DNA from: Gammaproteobacteria bacterium
GTDB lineage: Bacteria; Pseudomonadota; Gammaproteobacteria; Burkholderiales; Sulfuricellaceae
Length of the DNA: 42,166 bases
Assembly: GCA_018823025.1 (NCBI GenBank)
Contig: JAHJJI010000061.1
Coordinates: forward strand, 1-42,166
Direction: 5' to 3'
In this document: positions 18,283 to 27,114 of the stretch, one piece after another
How the letters are laid out: every line of letters starts with the position of its first letter
Position numbering within the stretch: position 1 is the stretch's first letter
The notes under the pieces: model-generated
Told to the model about the DNA's origin: nothing
Database searches by the model: none
Seen by the model: the letters and a program-made list of their open reading frames with translations, nothing else
Made by a program: the position numbers and the translations under genes

Positions 18283-19646
18283 CCAGCAATGCCTCGCCAC
18301 TGATACCTGCATCGAGCTTCCGCAGCGTGGCCTGGCCTTCCATGCCCGATCCCGTCGGCACCGCGATGCTGGCACTGCAATACCAATTAAACCAGACTCA
18401 ATGGCTTTCTCCCGAGGCACTTCAGGAGCAGCAATTCAGTCAACTGCAATCCGTTCTGACCCACGCTTATAAAACCATCCAGTTTTACAGGGTTCGACTC
18501 GATACCATCGGATTCAAACCGCACCAGCCAATAACACCTGAGCAATTTCTTTCCTTGGCATTACTCCGCCGCAGCGAGATCCAGTCAGCAGGAGAAAGCT
18601 TGCTCAGCCAACACCCACCTAAAGATCACGGAAGAATTCTTACGTACCAGACATCTGGCTCCACGGGTCGGCCAATCAAGGCATTTGGCACGGATATCAC
18701 ACATTTTTTCTGGAATGCGCTCACGCTGCGCGACCATCTTTGGCACAAACGGAATTTCTCGGGCAAGCTCGCCTCAATTCGAACCACTGTCCAGGACGGC
18801 GTTTCACAGGGGTGGGGACCCGCGACAGATGTTGCATTCAAGACGGGCCAGATTGCCATGCTCAATATCCGGGCAGACATCAATAGCCAATTGCAATGGC
18901 TGCAAGCACAAAATCCGGATTATCTGTTAAGCCATCCATCCAATATTCTTGCGCTGGCCCATAGATGCATCCAGAAAAGAATCCCACTGACAAAACTGCG
19001 TGAGGTACGCGCCTTTGGAGAAACAGTCACCCCCGAGTTGCGCGCAGCCTGCAGCGAAGCTTGGGACGTCTCGGTAAAGGCCGTCTACAGTGCCGAGGAA
19101 GTCGGCTATATCGCGTTGCAATGCCCGGAGTATGAGCACTATCATATTCAGTCGGAAAACCTGCTGGTCGAAATTCTGAATGATGAAAATCAAGCCTGCG
19201 AGCCCGGTGAAATCGGGCGGGTTGTGATCACCACCCTACATAACTTTGCCATGCCCTTGATCCGGTATGAAATTCTTGACTATGCCGAGGCGGGGGAACC
19301 GTGCCCGTGTGGTCGTGGTTTGCCGGTCATCAAGCGCGTGATGGGAAGGCAAAGAAATCTGGTGACGCTGCCGAATGGAAAGCAGCACTGGCCCAGTTTC
19401 CCTGCGGAAAGCTGGGCATTTATCGCACCTATTCGCCAGATTCAACTGGTGCAGCGGGAACTGGATATTATTGAGGCGCGACTTGTTACCGACAGACCAC
19501 TTAACGCAGAAGAGGCTCGCGAATTGGTTGCAGTGCTTCAGGAGCATCTTGGCTACCCGTTCCAGATCACCCTCCAATACATGCAACAAATCGAGCATAA
19601 AGCCAACTTCAAGTACGAGGATTTCATTTCCGAAATCCCTGCGTAG
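18279..19646 (+). CDS. PaaK-like adenylate-forming enzyme (copy 2)
   Basis: 455 residues, clearly a tandem paralogue of the preceding gene. TSGSTG is intact at 125-130 and YSAEEVG replaces YSANEIG. Two catalytic regions have drifted: the A7-like segment reads LIRYEILD rather than LIRYDIGD, and the C-terminal loop is HKANFKYED rather than GAGGKFED, keeping the Lys but losing the glycines. The pair could have different substrates, or this copy could be impaired. It begins within the stop codon of copy 1, so the two are translationally coupled. It ends 20 bp from the convergent ornithine-cyclodeaminase-like gene. Confidence 0.82.
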   Translation: MTSNASPLIPASSFRSVAWPSMPDPVGTAMLALQYQLNQTQWLSPEALQEQQFSQLQSVLTHAYKTIQFYRVRLDTIGFKPHQPITPEQFLSLALLRRSEIQSAGESLLSQHPPKDHGRILTYQTSGSTGRPIKAFGTDITHFFWNALTLRDHLWHKRNFSGKLASIRTTVQDGVSQGWGPATDVAFKTGQIAMLNIRADINSQLQWLQAQNPDYLLSHPSNILALAHRCIQKRIPLTKLREVRAFGETVTPELRAACSEAWDVSVKAVYSAEEVGYIALQCPEYEHYHIQSENLLVEILNDENQACEPGEIGRVVITTLHNFAMPLIRYEILDYAEAGEPCPCGRGLPVIKRVMGRQRNLVTLPNGKQHWPSFPAESWAFIAPIRQIQLVQRELDIIEARLVTDRPLNAEEARELVAVLQEHLGYPFQITLQYMQQIEHKANFKYEDFISEIPA

Positions 19647-19666
19647 AGACCCATTTCACCGGACTG

Positions 19667-20674
19667 CTAAAATCCAGTCAATTTAGCCAGCAAATAACCA
19701 ATGGTGAGATTGTCAAATAATGCCGAACCGGTTGATACAAAAACCCGGGGACGATTCGTATCGCAGGGCTCTCCAGCGCGCAGCAATTGAAACAGATCAA
19801 CCAGCCTTGCGGTATCAATCAAGCCTGCCTCCTGCCATGAATTAAGGTCGCCGAAGCGGGCACAATCCAGTGTATCGACGAAGATATCCGCCACTTTCGC
19901 CCATGCCGGGTCAAGCTCACGCTGGTAGTCTGTGTCTGCCCCGAGGCTGACGATCAGCTTTGCGTTTGTGCCATGAGGGTTGCAGATAGGAGCTGTACTT
20001 GTCGTCGCCAGTACCATCACATCGACATTACTGGCTTGCTGGCTTTCCCTGATAGCAGTGAAACGCACAGATTGGATTTGCCGGGTCAGAAGCGCTGCAG
20101 TTTGCTGGGCTCTTTCATAGTCTTTGTCAAAAAATAAAATCTCTCCAACCCCTCCCAAGGAGGCAGCATAAAACGCTGCATAATATCCGACGCGTCCTGC
20201 GCCGATAAAGGCTATTTTTTCTCTGGCGTAGGACAACATATCGATGGCGATGGCGGCACACAGGCCTGTTCTTGCCGAAGAAAGCAGACATGCCTCGAAT
20301 ACATGGCTGACGAAATTTTCCTGGGGATGAAGCACAAAAGCCTTGCCAACCGTGATCTGGTCCGGCACCAATTGCTGCAAGGTATTGGTGCCCACCAGTT
20401 TGACCGTTTTTCTGGCGCTATCCGGCCTGCGCACGACGCATGGCATGACGCGAAAATCTGAAGCACCACCGTAATCGGAGAAAACCTGTTTGGGCGGCAA
20501 TTCCAGTTCCGCCCGACCGGCTGCTATGTCGGCAAGTTCATCCCGCATGAAGCGGTAATATTCCGCAGGATTTTCGGTCAGGAAGCGGTGCACCTGCCGC
20601 TCGTCAAAATATACATAGGGCTCTTGGCCAATTCTCAAGACCTTTTGCTGCAACTCATCATCGATGTAGGACAT
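19667..20674 (-). CDS. Ornithine cyclodeaminase / mu-crystallin family protein
   Basis: 335 residues from ATG 20674 (a GTG at 20707 would add 11 residues without a better ribosome binding site). The Rossmann motif IGAGRVGYYAAFYAAS and the following FDKDYERAQ match NAD-dependent mu-crystallin-fold enzymes. The family includes ornithine and lysine cyclodeaminases, alanine dehydrogenases and siderophore precursor enzymes such as SbnB; the substrate here cannot be assigned. It follows the TtcA-like gene on the same strand by 86 bp and is convergent with the PaaK-like pair. A functional link to either side is unproven. Confidence 0.78.
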   Translation of the reverse strand: MSYIDDELQQKVLRIGQEPYVYFDERQVHRFLTENPAEYYRFMRDELADIAAGRAELELPPKQVFSDYGGASDFRVMPCVVRRPDSARKTVKLVGTNTLQQLVPDQITVGKAFVLHPQENFVSHVFEACLLSSARTGLCAAIAIDMLSYAREKIAFIGAGRVGYYAAFYAASLGGVGEILFFDKDYERAQQTAALLTRQIQSVRFTAIRESQQASNVDVMVLATTSTAPICNPHGTNAKLIVSLGADTDYQRELDPAWAKVADIFVDTLDCARFGDLNSWQEAGLIDTARLVDLFQLLRAGEPCDTNRPRVFVSTGSALFDNLTIGYLLAKLTGF

Positions 20675-20760
20675 ATTTCTGGATTCCGGTGTACCTGCAA
20701 AAACCACTTAACCGCGGTGTTGAACTGCCGCTATCAGAACGAAACACCTTGGAATTACCC

Positions 20761-21546
20761 TTACTCCAACTCGGCTGGCTGGGCCTGCATGTGTATTCGC
20801 TCGGTGGGCATGCCAGGAGTTTCCTCCATTAACGGACGCATCGCTCGCAGCAAACTTGGAAACAGCTTGGTATTATCTTTTTCAAGCTGCGCGAGCATCT
20901 GCTTCATATGATTGCGTTCAGCCCCATCCCCGAAACAGGCCGGGCAATTGTCGGGGATGACCGGCAGCCCTGCTGACTCGGCGTAAGCTGCGGTTTGCCG
21001 CTCGCGCACGTAGGCGAAGGGACGAATCACACGCACATCGCCAGCATCGTTGAGGTAACTCGGCTTCATGGTTCTCAGCTTGCCGCCGAAGAAGGCATTC
21101 ATCAAAAAAGTCTCGGCGAGGTCGTCGAGATGCTGCGCCAGCGCCAGCACGTTATAGCCGTTTTCTCGCACCACGCGATAGAGGATGCCGCGCCGCATCC
21201 TGGAACAATAGGCGCAGTAGGAATCCCCCTCCTTCAGGGCTTTTTTGGCTTCTTCCACTATCGGCTGGCTCTCGTAGAAATAGCGCATCCCCAGCTCTGC
21301 CATGTAGGGTTTGAGCGGGGCGGGATCGAAGGCTGACGATTGCGGATCGACGGTGCAGACGCCTATATCGAAATGAATCGGCGCCTTCTTCTGCAAAGCA
21401 ATCAGTACATGCAACAGGGCCAGGCTGTCCTTGCCGCCGGATAACCCGAGCAGCACCCGGTCGCCTTCGCGGATCATGGAGAAATCACCAATCGCACGAC
21501 CAGCGGCGGAAAGCAGGGATCTGGGCGGCTTGGACGGCTCGATCAC
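20761..21546 (-). CDS. TtcA-like PP-loop ATPase (tRNA 2-thiolation family)
   Basis: 261 residues from GTG 21546, which overlaps the stop of the upstream pteridine reductase (GTGA) and has GGAAGGAG upstream. A longer in-frame reading to 21726 runs through the neighbour and is rejected. Seen: the N-type ATP pyrophosphatase loop LSGGKDS, the CAYCSRMRRGILY motif that binds an Fe-S cluster in TtcA, FFGGKLRTM and VIRPFAYVRE. The C-terminal motif NCPACF differs from the CNLCG of true TtcA, so it is a relative and not certainly the 2-thiocytidine-32 enzyme. Confidence 0.85.
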   Translation of the reverse strand: MIEPSKPPRSLLSAAGRAIGDFSMIREGDRVLLGLSGGKDSLALLHVLIALQKKAPIHFDIGVCTVDPQSSAFDPAPLKPYMAELGMRYFYESQPIVEEAKKALKEGDSYCAYCSRMRRGILYRVVRENGYNVLALAQHLDDLAETFLMNAFFGGKLRTMKPSYLNDAGDVRVIRPFAYVRERQTAAYAESAGLPVIPDNCPACFGDGAERNHMKQMLAQLEKDNTKLFPSLLRAMRPLMEETPGMPTERIHMQAQPAELE

Positions 21547-22283
21547 AATGAAGCACTCCTTCCGCCATCCACCGGCAAAATCGTGCCGGTGATGTAAGGA
21601 GCATCCTTGACCAGAAACAGTACTGCGCGCGCAATGTCGTCGGGCGAGCCTTCTCGCTTCAGCAGGGTATGGGCGACGATGCGGCGACGTTCCTGGTCGT
21701 CGAAGGTGGGATCCTCCTCCGGCCACATGATCGGACCCGGCGCCACCGCATTGACCCGCACCTGCGGGCCGAGCTCATGGGCGAGCGACTTGGTCAGCGC
21801 CACCAGACCGGCCTTGGCGATGCTGTAAACGACGTAACTTTTCATCGGCCGCTCGGCATGGATGTCGGTAATATTGACGATGCAGCCATGACTATGGCGC
21901 AGCTGTTCGGCCGCAGCCTGCGACAGGAACAGCGGTGCCTTGAGGTTGGTTCCGAGCAGGTCATGCCAGTCCTTTTCGCGGATCTCACCCACTTCGGTCG
22001 GATAAAAGCTGGAGGCGTTGTTGATCAGCACGTCGAGTCGGCCATAATGTTTTATTGTTGCAGTGATCAGGTCCGGCAGCAGTTCCACGTCATGCAGATC
22101 AGCCTGCACCAGTGCCGCGGAATCCGGACGGCTGTGGTTAAATTCATCGCGCAGCTCCTCCGCTTCCACCACCGAGGAACGGTAGTGAATCATCAGGTTC
22201 GCTCCCTCTCCGTGCAGCCGGCGGCAGATCGCCGCGCCGACCCGCTTCGCCCCACCCGTAATCAATACGACTTTGCCTTGCAT
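21543..22283 (-). CDS. Pteridine reductase (FolM/PTR1-like short-chain dehydrogenase)
   Basis: 246 residues from ATG 22283, which has GGAG five bases upstream; the longer reading to 22445 overlaps the divergent methyltransferase and is rejected. The cofactor motif is TGGAKRVG, the TGxxxRxG variant characteristic of pteridine reductases. NNASSFYP and the YSIAKAG catalytic Tyr/Lys follow, and GTILPVDGG closes the fold. It reduces dihydropterins with NADPH. It is coupled by a GTGA overlap to the TtcA-like gene and divergent from the MidA-like methyltransferase, with 46 bp between the starts. Confidence 0.88.
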   Translation of the reverse strand: MQGKVVLITGGAKRVGAAICRRLHGEGANLMIHYRSSVVEAEELRDEFNHSRPDSAALVQADLHDVELLPDLITATIKHYGRLDVLINNASSFYPTEVGEIREKDWHDLLGTNLKAPLFLSQAAAEQLRHSHGCIVNITDIHAERPMKSYVVYSIAKAGLVALTKSLAHELGPQVRVNAVAPGPIMWPEEDPTFDDQERRRIVAHTLLKREGSPDDIARAVLFLVKDAPYITGTILPVDGGRSASL

Positions 22284-22329
22284 GTTTTCTCCATTACACT
22301 GGAATTGCCCTGAATTTATCACACTTGCC

Positions 22330-23469
22330 ATGTCCCCACTACCCGCACCCGACCCGGCCGCGCTGGAATACAGCGAAAAGACTGCCGCCCTGATCAGGGG
22401 TGAAATTGACTCCGCCGGTGGCTGGATTCCGTTCAGCCGATTCATGGAACTCGCCCTGTATGCGCCCGGCCTCGGTTACTACAGCGCCGGCATGCACAAA
22501 TTCGGCGCAGCCGGCGATTTTGTCACCGCCCCGGAAATCTCCGCCCTGTTTGGCCAGGTCTTGGCACAGCAAGCCGCTCAGGTGATCGGGCTCACGGCTG
22601 GAAATATTCTGGAAATCGGCCCCGGCTCCGGCCGTCTGGCTTTCGACTTGCTCTCGGAGCTGGAACAACTGGGGCAGTTGCCGGATCGATATCACCTTCT
22701 TGAAGTAAGCGCTGACCTGCGCCTGCGCCAGCAACACCTCCTGGCGCGGTTCGCACCCCGAGTCGAATGGCTGGATACCCTGCCTGCTTCCTTTTCCGGA
22801 CTGATCATCGGCAATGAGGTGCTCGATGCGATGCCGGTGCACCTGGTCGCCTGGGGTGAAGATGGCTGCTCAGAACGTGGTGTAAGCATGCAGGACGGTC
22901 AGTTCTCATGGAGCGAGCGCAAACTGACATCAGGAGAACTATACGACAGCGCCGCCGGCCTGGATGTTGCTCCCGGAACACTCAGCGAAATCGGCCTCGC
23001 CGCACGCGGCTTCATTGCCACTCTCGCCGGGTTGCTGGAGAAGGGGGTGATTCTGATGCTGGACTACGGCTTTGGCCAGAGTGAGTACTACCATCCACAA
23101 CGCAGTTCAGGCACCCTGATGTGCCACTATCGGCACTACGCCCACGACGACCCGTTCTATCTGCCAGGCCTGCAGGACATCACCTCCCACGTGGATTTCA
23201 GCGCCATCGCCGAGACCGGTCTCGCCCACGGACTGAACCTGCTGGGCTATACCAGCCAGGCCCATTTTCTGATCAACTGCGGCATCACTGACCTACTGTC
23301 GCGAGCCTCCCCCGAGCAAGCAAGCGCCTACCTGCCACTCTCCTCTCAGGTACAGAAACTGCTCAACCCGGCGGAAATGGGTGAACTGTTCAAGGCGATT
23401 GCCTTGGGCAAGGGGCTGGATACTGCGCTGATCGGATTTAGCCAGGGCGACAAAAGTCGCATGCTTTGA
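22330..23469 (+). CDS. MidA/NDUFAF7-like SAM-dependent methyltransferase
   Basis: 379 residues from ATG 22330, giving MSPLPAPDPAALEYSEK; the longer reading from 22273 overlaps the divergent gene. Seen: GWIPFSRFMELALYAPGLGYY, the family hallmark, the SAM-binding ILEIGPGSGRL, and LIIGNEVLDAMPVH. The family's eukaryotic members methylate a complex I subunit arginine; bacterial substrates are unknown. It ends 188 bp before the convergent DUF302 gene, with a strong hairpin between them. Confidence 0.87.
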   Translation: MSPLPAPDPAALEYSEKTAALIRGEIDSAGGWIPFSRFMELALYAPGLGYYSAGMHKFGAAGDFVTAPEISALFGQVLAQQAAQVIGLTAGNILEIGPGSGRLAFDLLSELEQLGQLPDRYHLLEVSADLRLRQQHLLARFAPRVEWLDTLPASFSGLIIGNEVLDAMPVHLVAWGEDGCSERGVSMQDGQFSWSERKLTSGELYDSAAGLDVAPGTLSEIGLAARGFIATLAGLLEKGVILMLDYGFGQSEYYHPQRSSGTLMCHYRHYAHDDPFYLPGLQDITSHVDFSAIAETGLAHGLNLLGYTSQAHFLINCGITDLLSRASPEQASAYLPLSSQVQKLLNPAEMGELFKAIALGKGLDTALIGFSQGDKSRML

Positions 23470-23566
23470 GCTCCGCCGTTAACGAAAAGGGATGAAGATC
23501 GGTGAGTTGTCGTGGCCTACTGTTCGAAAGTATATTGATACTGGACATTCAGAATGTTAAAGGTAA

Positions 23567-23605
23567 GACTGGCTGGAAGCGAGTAAAGCCCGCTTCCAGC
23601 CAGTC
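23567..23605. terminator. Strong hairpin between convergent genes
   Basis: GACTGGCTGGAAGCG (23567-23581) pairs perfectly with CGCTTCCAGCCAGTC (23591-23605) around a 9-base loop. It sits between the ends of the methyltransferase (plus) and the DUF302 gene (minus) and probably terminates both, although T-runs are short. Confidence 0.6.
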
Positions 23606-23656
23606 CAATTTGACTGCAATATAGGGCAGCAACGCCAACCGCAACGTCGAAGCCTT

Positions 23657-24136
23657 TTACTTGACGGATATGGATGCAACAACCTCATTGAGGTCTTTTC
23701 CAGCCATCCCCATCACGTCCGCGATGGTGCCACCGAACAGCATGCCCAAAAGCCCGACATTGAGTTGTGAGACAAACACCTGTCCTTTTTTGTCTTCGTA
23801 GACTCCAAGCCCCAAGGGCATGAATGCCGTAACGCCGCGGTCCTCATCGTTAGCGAGGATCTTCGAAGCGTAGCGCGGATTGCAGATGGTTACGCTACCG
23901 ACTCGTTCCAGGGCACCAAAATCTGCCGCACTCTTTTGATAGTCATTTACGGTTAGCACCCGCCAGTCCTGTTTCTTCTTGAGGGTTTCGCTCAAGGCAG
24001 CGACAGTCTCATCATAGTTCAGATTGCTTTTGTGCTTAACCAGCATTAATGAAGGCATAGTGAACCAGACGATGAGTCCCATAAGAACCATACCGACCAA
24101 CACCCAACCCGCCGCTTGTATTGTGCTCTTACTCAT
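23657..24136 (-). CDS. DUF302 domain protein, membrane-anchored
   Basis: 159 residues. One membrane segment near 8-29 is followed by a DUF302-type domain (about 40-159) with NYDETVAALSETL, CNPRYASKIL and MPLGLGVYED, the typical family signatures. The function of DUF302 is unknown; members are often exported. AGGAGG lies about 7 bases before the ATG. It is monocistronic, with a long non-coding stretch upstream. Confidence 0.8.
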   Translation of the reverse strand: MSKSTIQAAGWVLVGMVLMGLIVWFTMPSLMLVKHKSNLNYDETVAALSETLKKKQDWRVLTVNDYQKSAADFGALERVGSVTICNPRYASKILANDEDRGVTAFMPLGLGVYEDKKGQVFVSQLNVGLLGMLFGGTIADVMGMAGKDLNEVVASISVK

Positions 24137-24592
24137 TTTGCCGCCTCCTGCCTGTGGTGAAATCCTGTTTGTGGACTAACGATTATTAGGCGGATCCAGC
24201 GGTCCATACGTTTTTAATAATACGGACGGCCACAATGTAGTTATATGCTCTTGCATCCTTAATTGGATGCTTCACGCTCTATCGCCTATTAATGTAAGAA
24301 AAAGCTGACATATTTTGTTCAGATATTCATTTTGCATTATGTTTAATATAGACCATTTAGGAGCGAACATCCTGGGGTCAGACAACTGGAACTGGATGGA
24401 CTTTTGCTGCCGAACGGACGTTTGGAAAGTCAGCCATGACCGGCTGTAGCGGGTCTACGGCACCCGTTCAAGTGAAAGTTATCACCCCTCAACGCCCCGC
24501 CCCCCCACCTTCAACTTGTTAACGACTTGACCTTGAGCGCTACGGTTCGGTTTCGAAGTAAATTCGCTCCATGAGAAGCCAAGGTCGAACAC
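24137..24592. other. Non-coding stretch with hairpin
   Basis: 456 bp without a supported gene. It contains a palindrome GCATCC-TTAATT-GGATGC at 24253-24270. A segment around 24370-24480 containing GGGGTCAGAC and GACCGGCTGTAGCGGGT reads like a degraded dispersed repeat, but no inverted terminal repeats or transposase fragment could be shown. A promoter for the DUF302 gene must lie at its left end. Confidence 0.35.
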
Positions 24593-25798
24593 CTATTCTT
24601 CCCGCAGCGCCTCCACCGGGTTCAGCCGCGATGCGCGGCTGGCTGGGAGCACGCCGGCGACGAGACCGATGACGATGGCGACGGCTTCGGCGAGCAGCAC
24701 GAAGGTGATGGGGGTGTGCACCGGCAAGGCGGGTACAAAGAGGTGCAACAGTTGCGCGATGCCGATGCCGAGCGCCAGTCCCAGCACGCCGCCGACAGTG
24801 GACAAGGCTACCGCCTCGCCGAGAAACAGGCCGAGGATGGTGCGGCGCGGCGCGCCGAGAGCCACCAGCAGGCCGATTTCGCCGGTGCGCTCGGTGACGG
24901 CGATGGTCATGATAGTGACGATACCGACGCCGCCGACCAGCAGCGAAATGCCCCCCAGGGCGCCGACCGCCATAGTCAGGATATCGAGGATATTCGACAG
25001 GGTGCGCAGCATGTCTTCCTGCGTAGTCAGAGTGAAATCCTCGCGTCCGTGGCGTGCCTTGAGCAGCGTTTTAAGCGCGTCGGTCACCTCCCTTGCCGGC
25101 ACCCCTTCGGCGTAGGTCACGTTGATTTCCATCAAGCCGTCGCGGTTGTACAGCTCCAGTGCGCGCGCCGCCGGGATGTAGGCGGTATCGTCCATGTCGA
25201 TGCCGAGGATCTGCCCCTTGGCTTCCAGCACGCCGATGACGCGGAATTGCATGCCGCCGACACGCACCCGCGCGCCGAGCGGATTGGTGTCGCCGAAAAG
25301 CTCCTTCTTGAGTTTGGCGCCCAGCACCACAAAGGCGCGGGCGCTGTCCGACTCCTCCTGCGGCAGAAACTGGCCGCTCCTGATCTTGATGCGGAAGGCC
25401 TTGAGCATGTTCGGCCCGACGCCGTACACCGTGGTACGGCGCAGACGCCCATTGCCGCCTACTTCGGAATTGCCCCACACGATAGGCGTCATTGCCGCGA
25501 CATTGGGCAGATGCGAAGCCGCGCGCGCATCCTCCAGCGTCAGCGGGCGCACCGAGGTGGGGATGCCCGTCGGCGGTGCGCCCGCCGTCTTGACCTTGCC
25601 GGGGGTGATCGAGATGACGTTGGTGCCGAACTGAGTGAACTCGGCCAGCACGAAGCGGTGAACGCCCTCGCCGATCGAGGTCAGCAGGATCACCGCCGCG
25701 ACCCCGACGGCGATGCCGAGCACCGTCAGAAAGCTGCGCAATCGGTGCGCGGTGATGGCGCGCAGAGCGAGGGTAATGCTGTCGGTTGAACGGATCAT
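24593..25798 (-). CDS. MacB-like ABC transporter permease (second of two)
   Basis: 401 residues of the FtsX/MacB permease type. An N-terminal membrane segment (RSFLTVLGIAVGVAAVILL) is followed by a large periplasmic domain and three C-terminal membrane segments ending in ASRLNPVEALREE, the usual MacB tail. The ATPase is a separate gene. The start codon overlaps the stop of the upstream permease (ATGA). The two permeases probably form a heterodimer that works with the adaptor to move a substrate from the periplasm or inner membrane to an outer-membrane channel. The substrate is unknown and no TolC-type gene is in the window. Confidence 0.88.
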   Translation of the reverse strand: MIRSTDSITLALRAITAHRLRSFLTVLGIAVGVAAVILLTSIGEGVHRFVLAEFTQFGTNVISITPGKVKTAGAPPTGIPTSVRPLTLEDARAASHLPNVAAMTPIVWGNSEVGGNGRLRRTTVYGVGPNMLKAFRIKIRSGQFLPQEESDSARAFVVLGAKLKKELFGDTNPLGARVRVGGMQFRVIGVLEAKGQILGIDMDDTAYIPAARALELYNRDGLMEINVTYAEGVPAREVTDALKTLLKARHGREDFTLTTQEDMLRTLSNILDILTMAVGALGGISLLVGGVGIVTIMTIAVTERTGEIGLLVALGAPRRTILGLFLGEAVALSTVGGVLGLALGIGIAQLLHLFVPALPVHTPITFVLLAEAVAIVIGLVAGVLPASRASRLNPVEALREE

Positions 25799-27003
25799 CG
25801 CTTCGACAGCGCCTGCACCGGATCGAGCGCTGCCGCCCGGCGCGCCGGGGCGACGCCGAACAGGATGCCGCTCGCCAGCGCGGTGACCAGGCCGGCGAGC
25901 ACCGCCCAGGTTGGCGGATAGGCCGGGAAAGTGGGGTAGAGATGGCGGATCAGGGCCGCGCCCGCCTGGCCGAGCACGTAGCCGACGACGGCCCCGGCCA
26001 GCGACAGCATCGTCGCCTCGGCCAGAAACGCCATCCGGATGGTGCGCCCGGTCGCCCCCAACGCCTTCAGCAGGCCGATTTCCGCCGTGCGCTGGGCGAC
26101 CGACACCAGCATCACGTTCATCACCAGGATGCCCGCCACCGCCATGCTGATAGCGGCAATCCCGGCGACACCGAGGGTCAGCACGCCAAGCAGGCGATCG
26201 AAGGTGGCGAGCACCCCATCCTGGGTGATTACGGTGACATCCAGTTCGCCGTCGTGACGCAGTTTGAGGATTTCCTCAGCCTGCGCCTTCGCCGCCGGGA
26301 TCGCCTCGCGGTTGCGCGCCTCGACCAGGATGCGGAACAGGGTGTTGCTGTTGAACATCGCCTGGGCCAGCGCCACCGGGACGATCACCAGTTCGTCGTT
26401 GTTCATGCCCAGCCCCTGGCCGCTGGCGGCGAGCACGCCGACGATGCGGCAACGCCGGTCACCGATGCGCACCAGCTTGCCGAGCGCAGGTTCGGAACCG
26501 AACAGTTCGTCGCGGATTTTTGCGCCGATCACCGCTTCGGCCGAACCTCGCCCCCAGTCCTCTTCCGACAGGAAACGCCCCTGGGCGAGTGAAAGCCGGC
26601 GCACCTCGATGAACTGGGAAGTCGTTCCAGCCACGATGACTTCGCGCAGTTTTCCGCCGACGCTGATTTCCGAAGTGCCGATGACCAGGGGCGCAAGGCG
26701 GCGGATGGCAGTGCCGCGCAACAACGCCCGCGCATCCTCGACAGTCAGGTCGCGCGGGGTGCTGGTGATGGCGTTGGCCGGATTGAAACCGCCGGTTTCC
26801 GAGCGTCCGGGCAGGACGATGACCAGATTGCTGCCGATGGAGGAGAATTCGTTGACCACGTAGCGCCGCGCCCCGTCGCCCAGCGCTGTCAGCACCACCA
26901 CCGCCGCCACGCCGATCGCCACCGCCAGCACCAGCAGCGAAGTGCGTAGCGGGCTACCGGTGGCCGCATCGCGGGCGAAGCGGATCAGGTCGGGGACGCG
27001 CAT
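25795..27003 (-). CDS. MacB-like ABC transporter permease (first of two)
   Basis: 402 residues with the same FtsX/MacB layout as the next gene: SLLVLAVAIGVAAVVVLTALGDG at the first membrane segment, a periplasmic domain, then three membrane segments and the tail RAAALDPVQALSKR. It is 111 bp downstream of the ATPase, a gap with no ORF but a small CCGGA/TCCGG hairpin, and overlaps the following permease by four bases. Two non-identical permeases beside one ATPase and one adaptor indicate a heteromeric exporter. Confidence 0.87.
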   Translation of the reverse strand: MRVPDLIRFARDAATGSPLRTSLLVLAVAIGVAAVVVLTALGDGARRYVVNEFSSIGSNLVIVLPGRSETGGFNPANAITSTPRDLTVEDARALLRGTAIRRLAPLVIGTSEISVGGKLREVIVAGTTSQFIEVRRLSLAQGRFLSEEDWGRGSAEAVIGAKIRDELFGSEPALGKLVRIGDRRCRIVGVLAASGQGLGMNNDELVIVPVALAQAMFNSNTLFRILVEARNREAIPAAKAQAEEILKLRHDGELDVTVITQDGVLATFDRLLGVLTLGVAGIAAISMAVAGILVMNVMLVSVAQRTAEIGLLKALGATGRTIRMAFLAEATMLSLAGAVVGYVLGQAGAALIRHLYPTFPAYPPTWAVLAGLVTALASGILFGVAPARRAAALDPVQALSKR

Positions 27004-27114
27004 CGAATGGCTTCGGACAGTGAGTGCATGGTTTAAGGGTAGCGTTTTTCTTTGATTTTTTTGGGGGGAATGGGTGTGATTAAATGTCCGCTTCCGGAAA
27101 AATTATCCGGGTCA

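Noticed and set aside
14065-19646. Exosortase/PEP-CTERM-associated cluster, suggested by PaaK-like enzymes and TPR proteins
   Set aside because: No exosortase, no PEP-CTERM motif on the cargo C-terminus and no polysaccharide genes are present.
21547-21726. N-terminal 60-residue extension of the TtcA-like protein
   Set aside because: It reads through the upstream pteridine reductase in another frame; the GTG at 21546 has a ribosome binding site and the classic GTGA overlap.
24370-24480. Insertion sequence remnant
   Set aside because: No transposase fragment, terminal inverted repeats or target duplication could be identified; only the text looks repeat-like.
24716-26592. Long plus-strand frames over the ABC permeases
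   Set aside because: Low-complexity Arg/His/Asp-rich translations antisense to two well-supported FtsX-type permeases.
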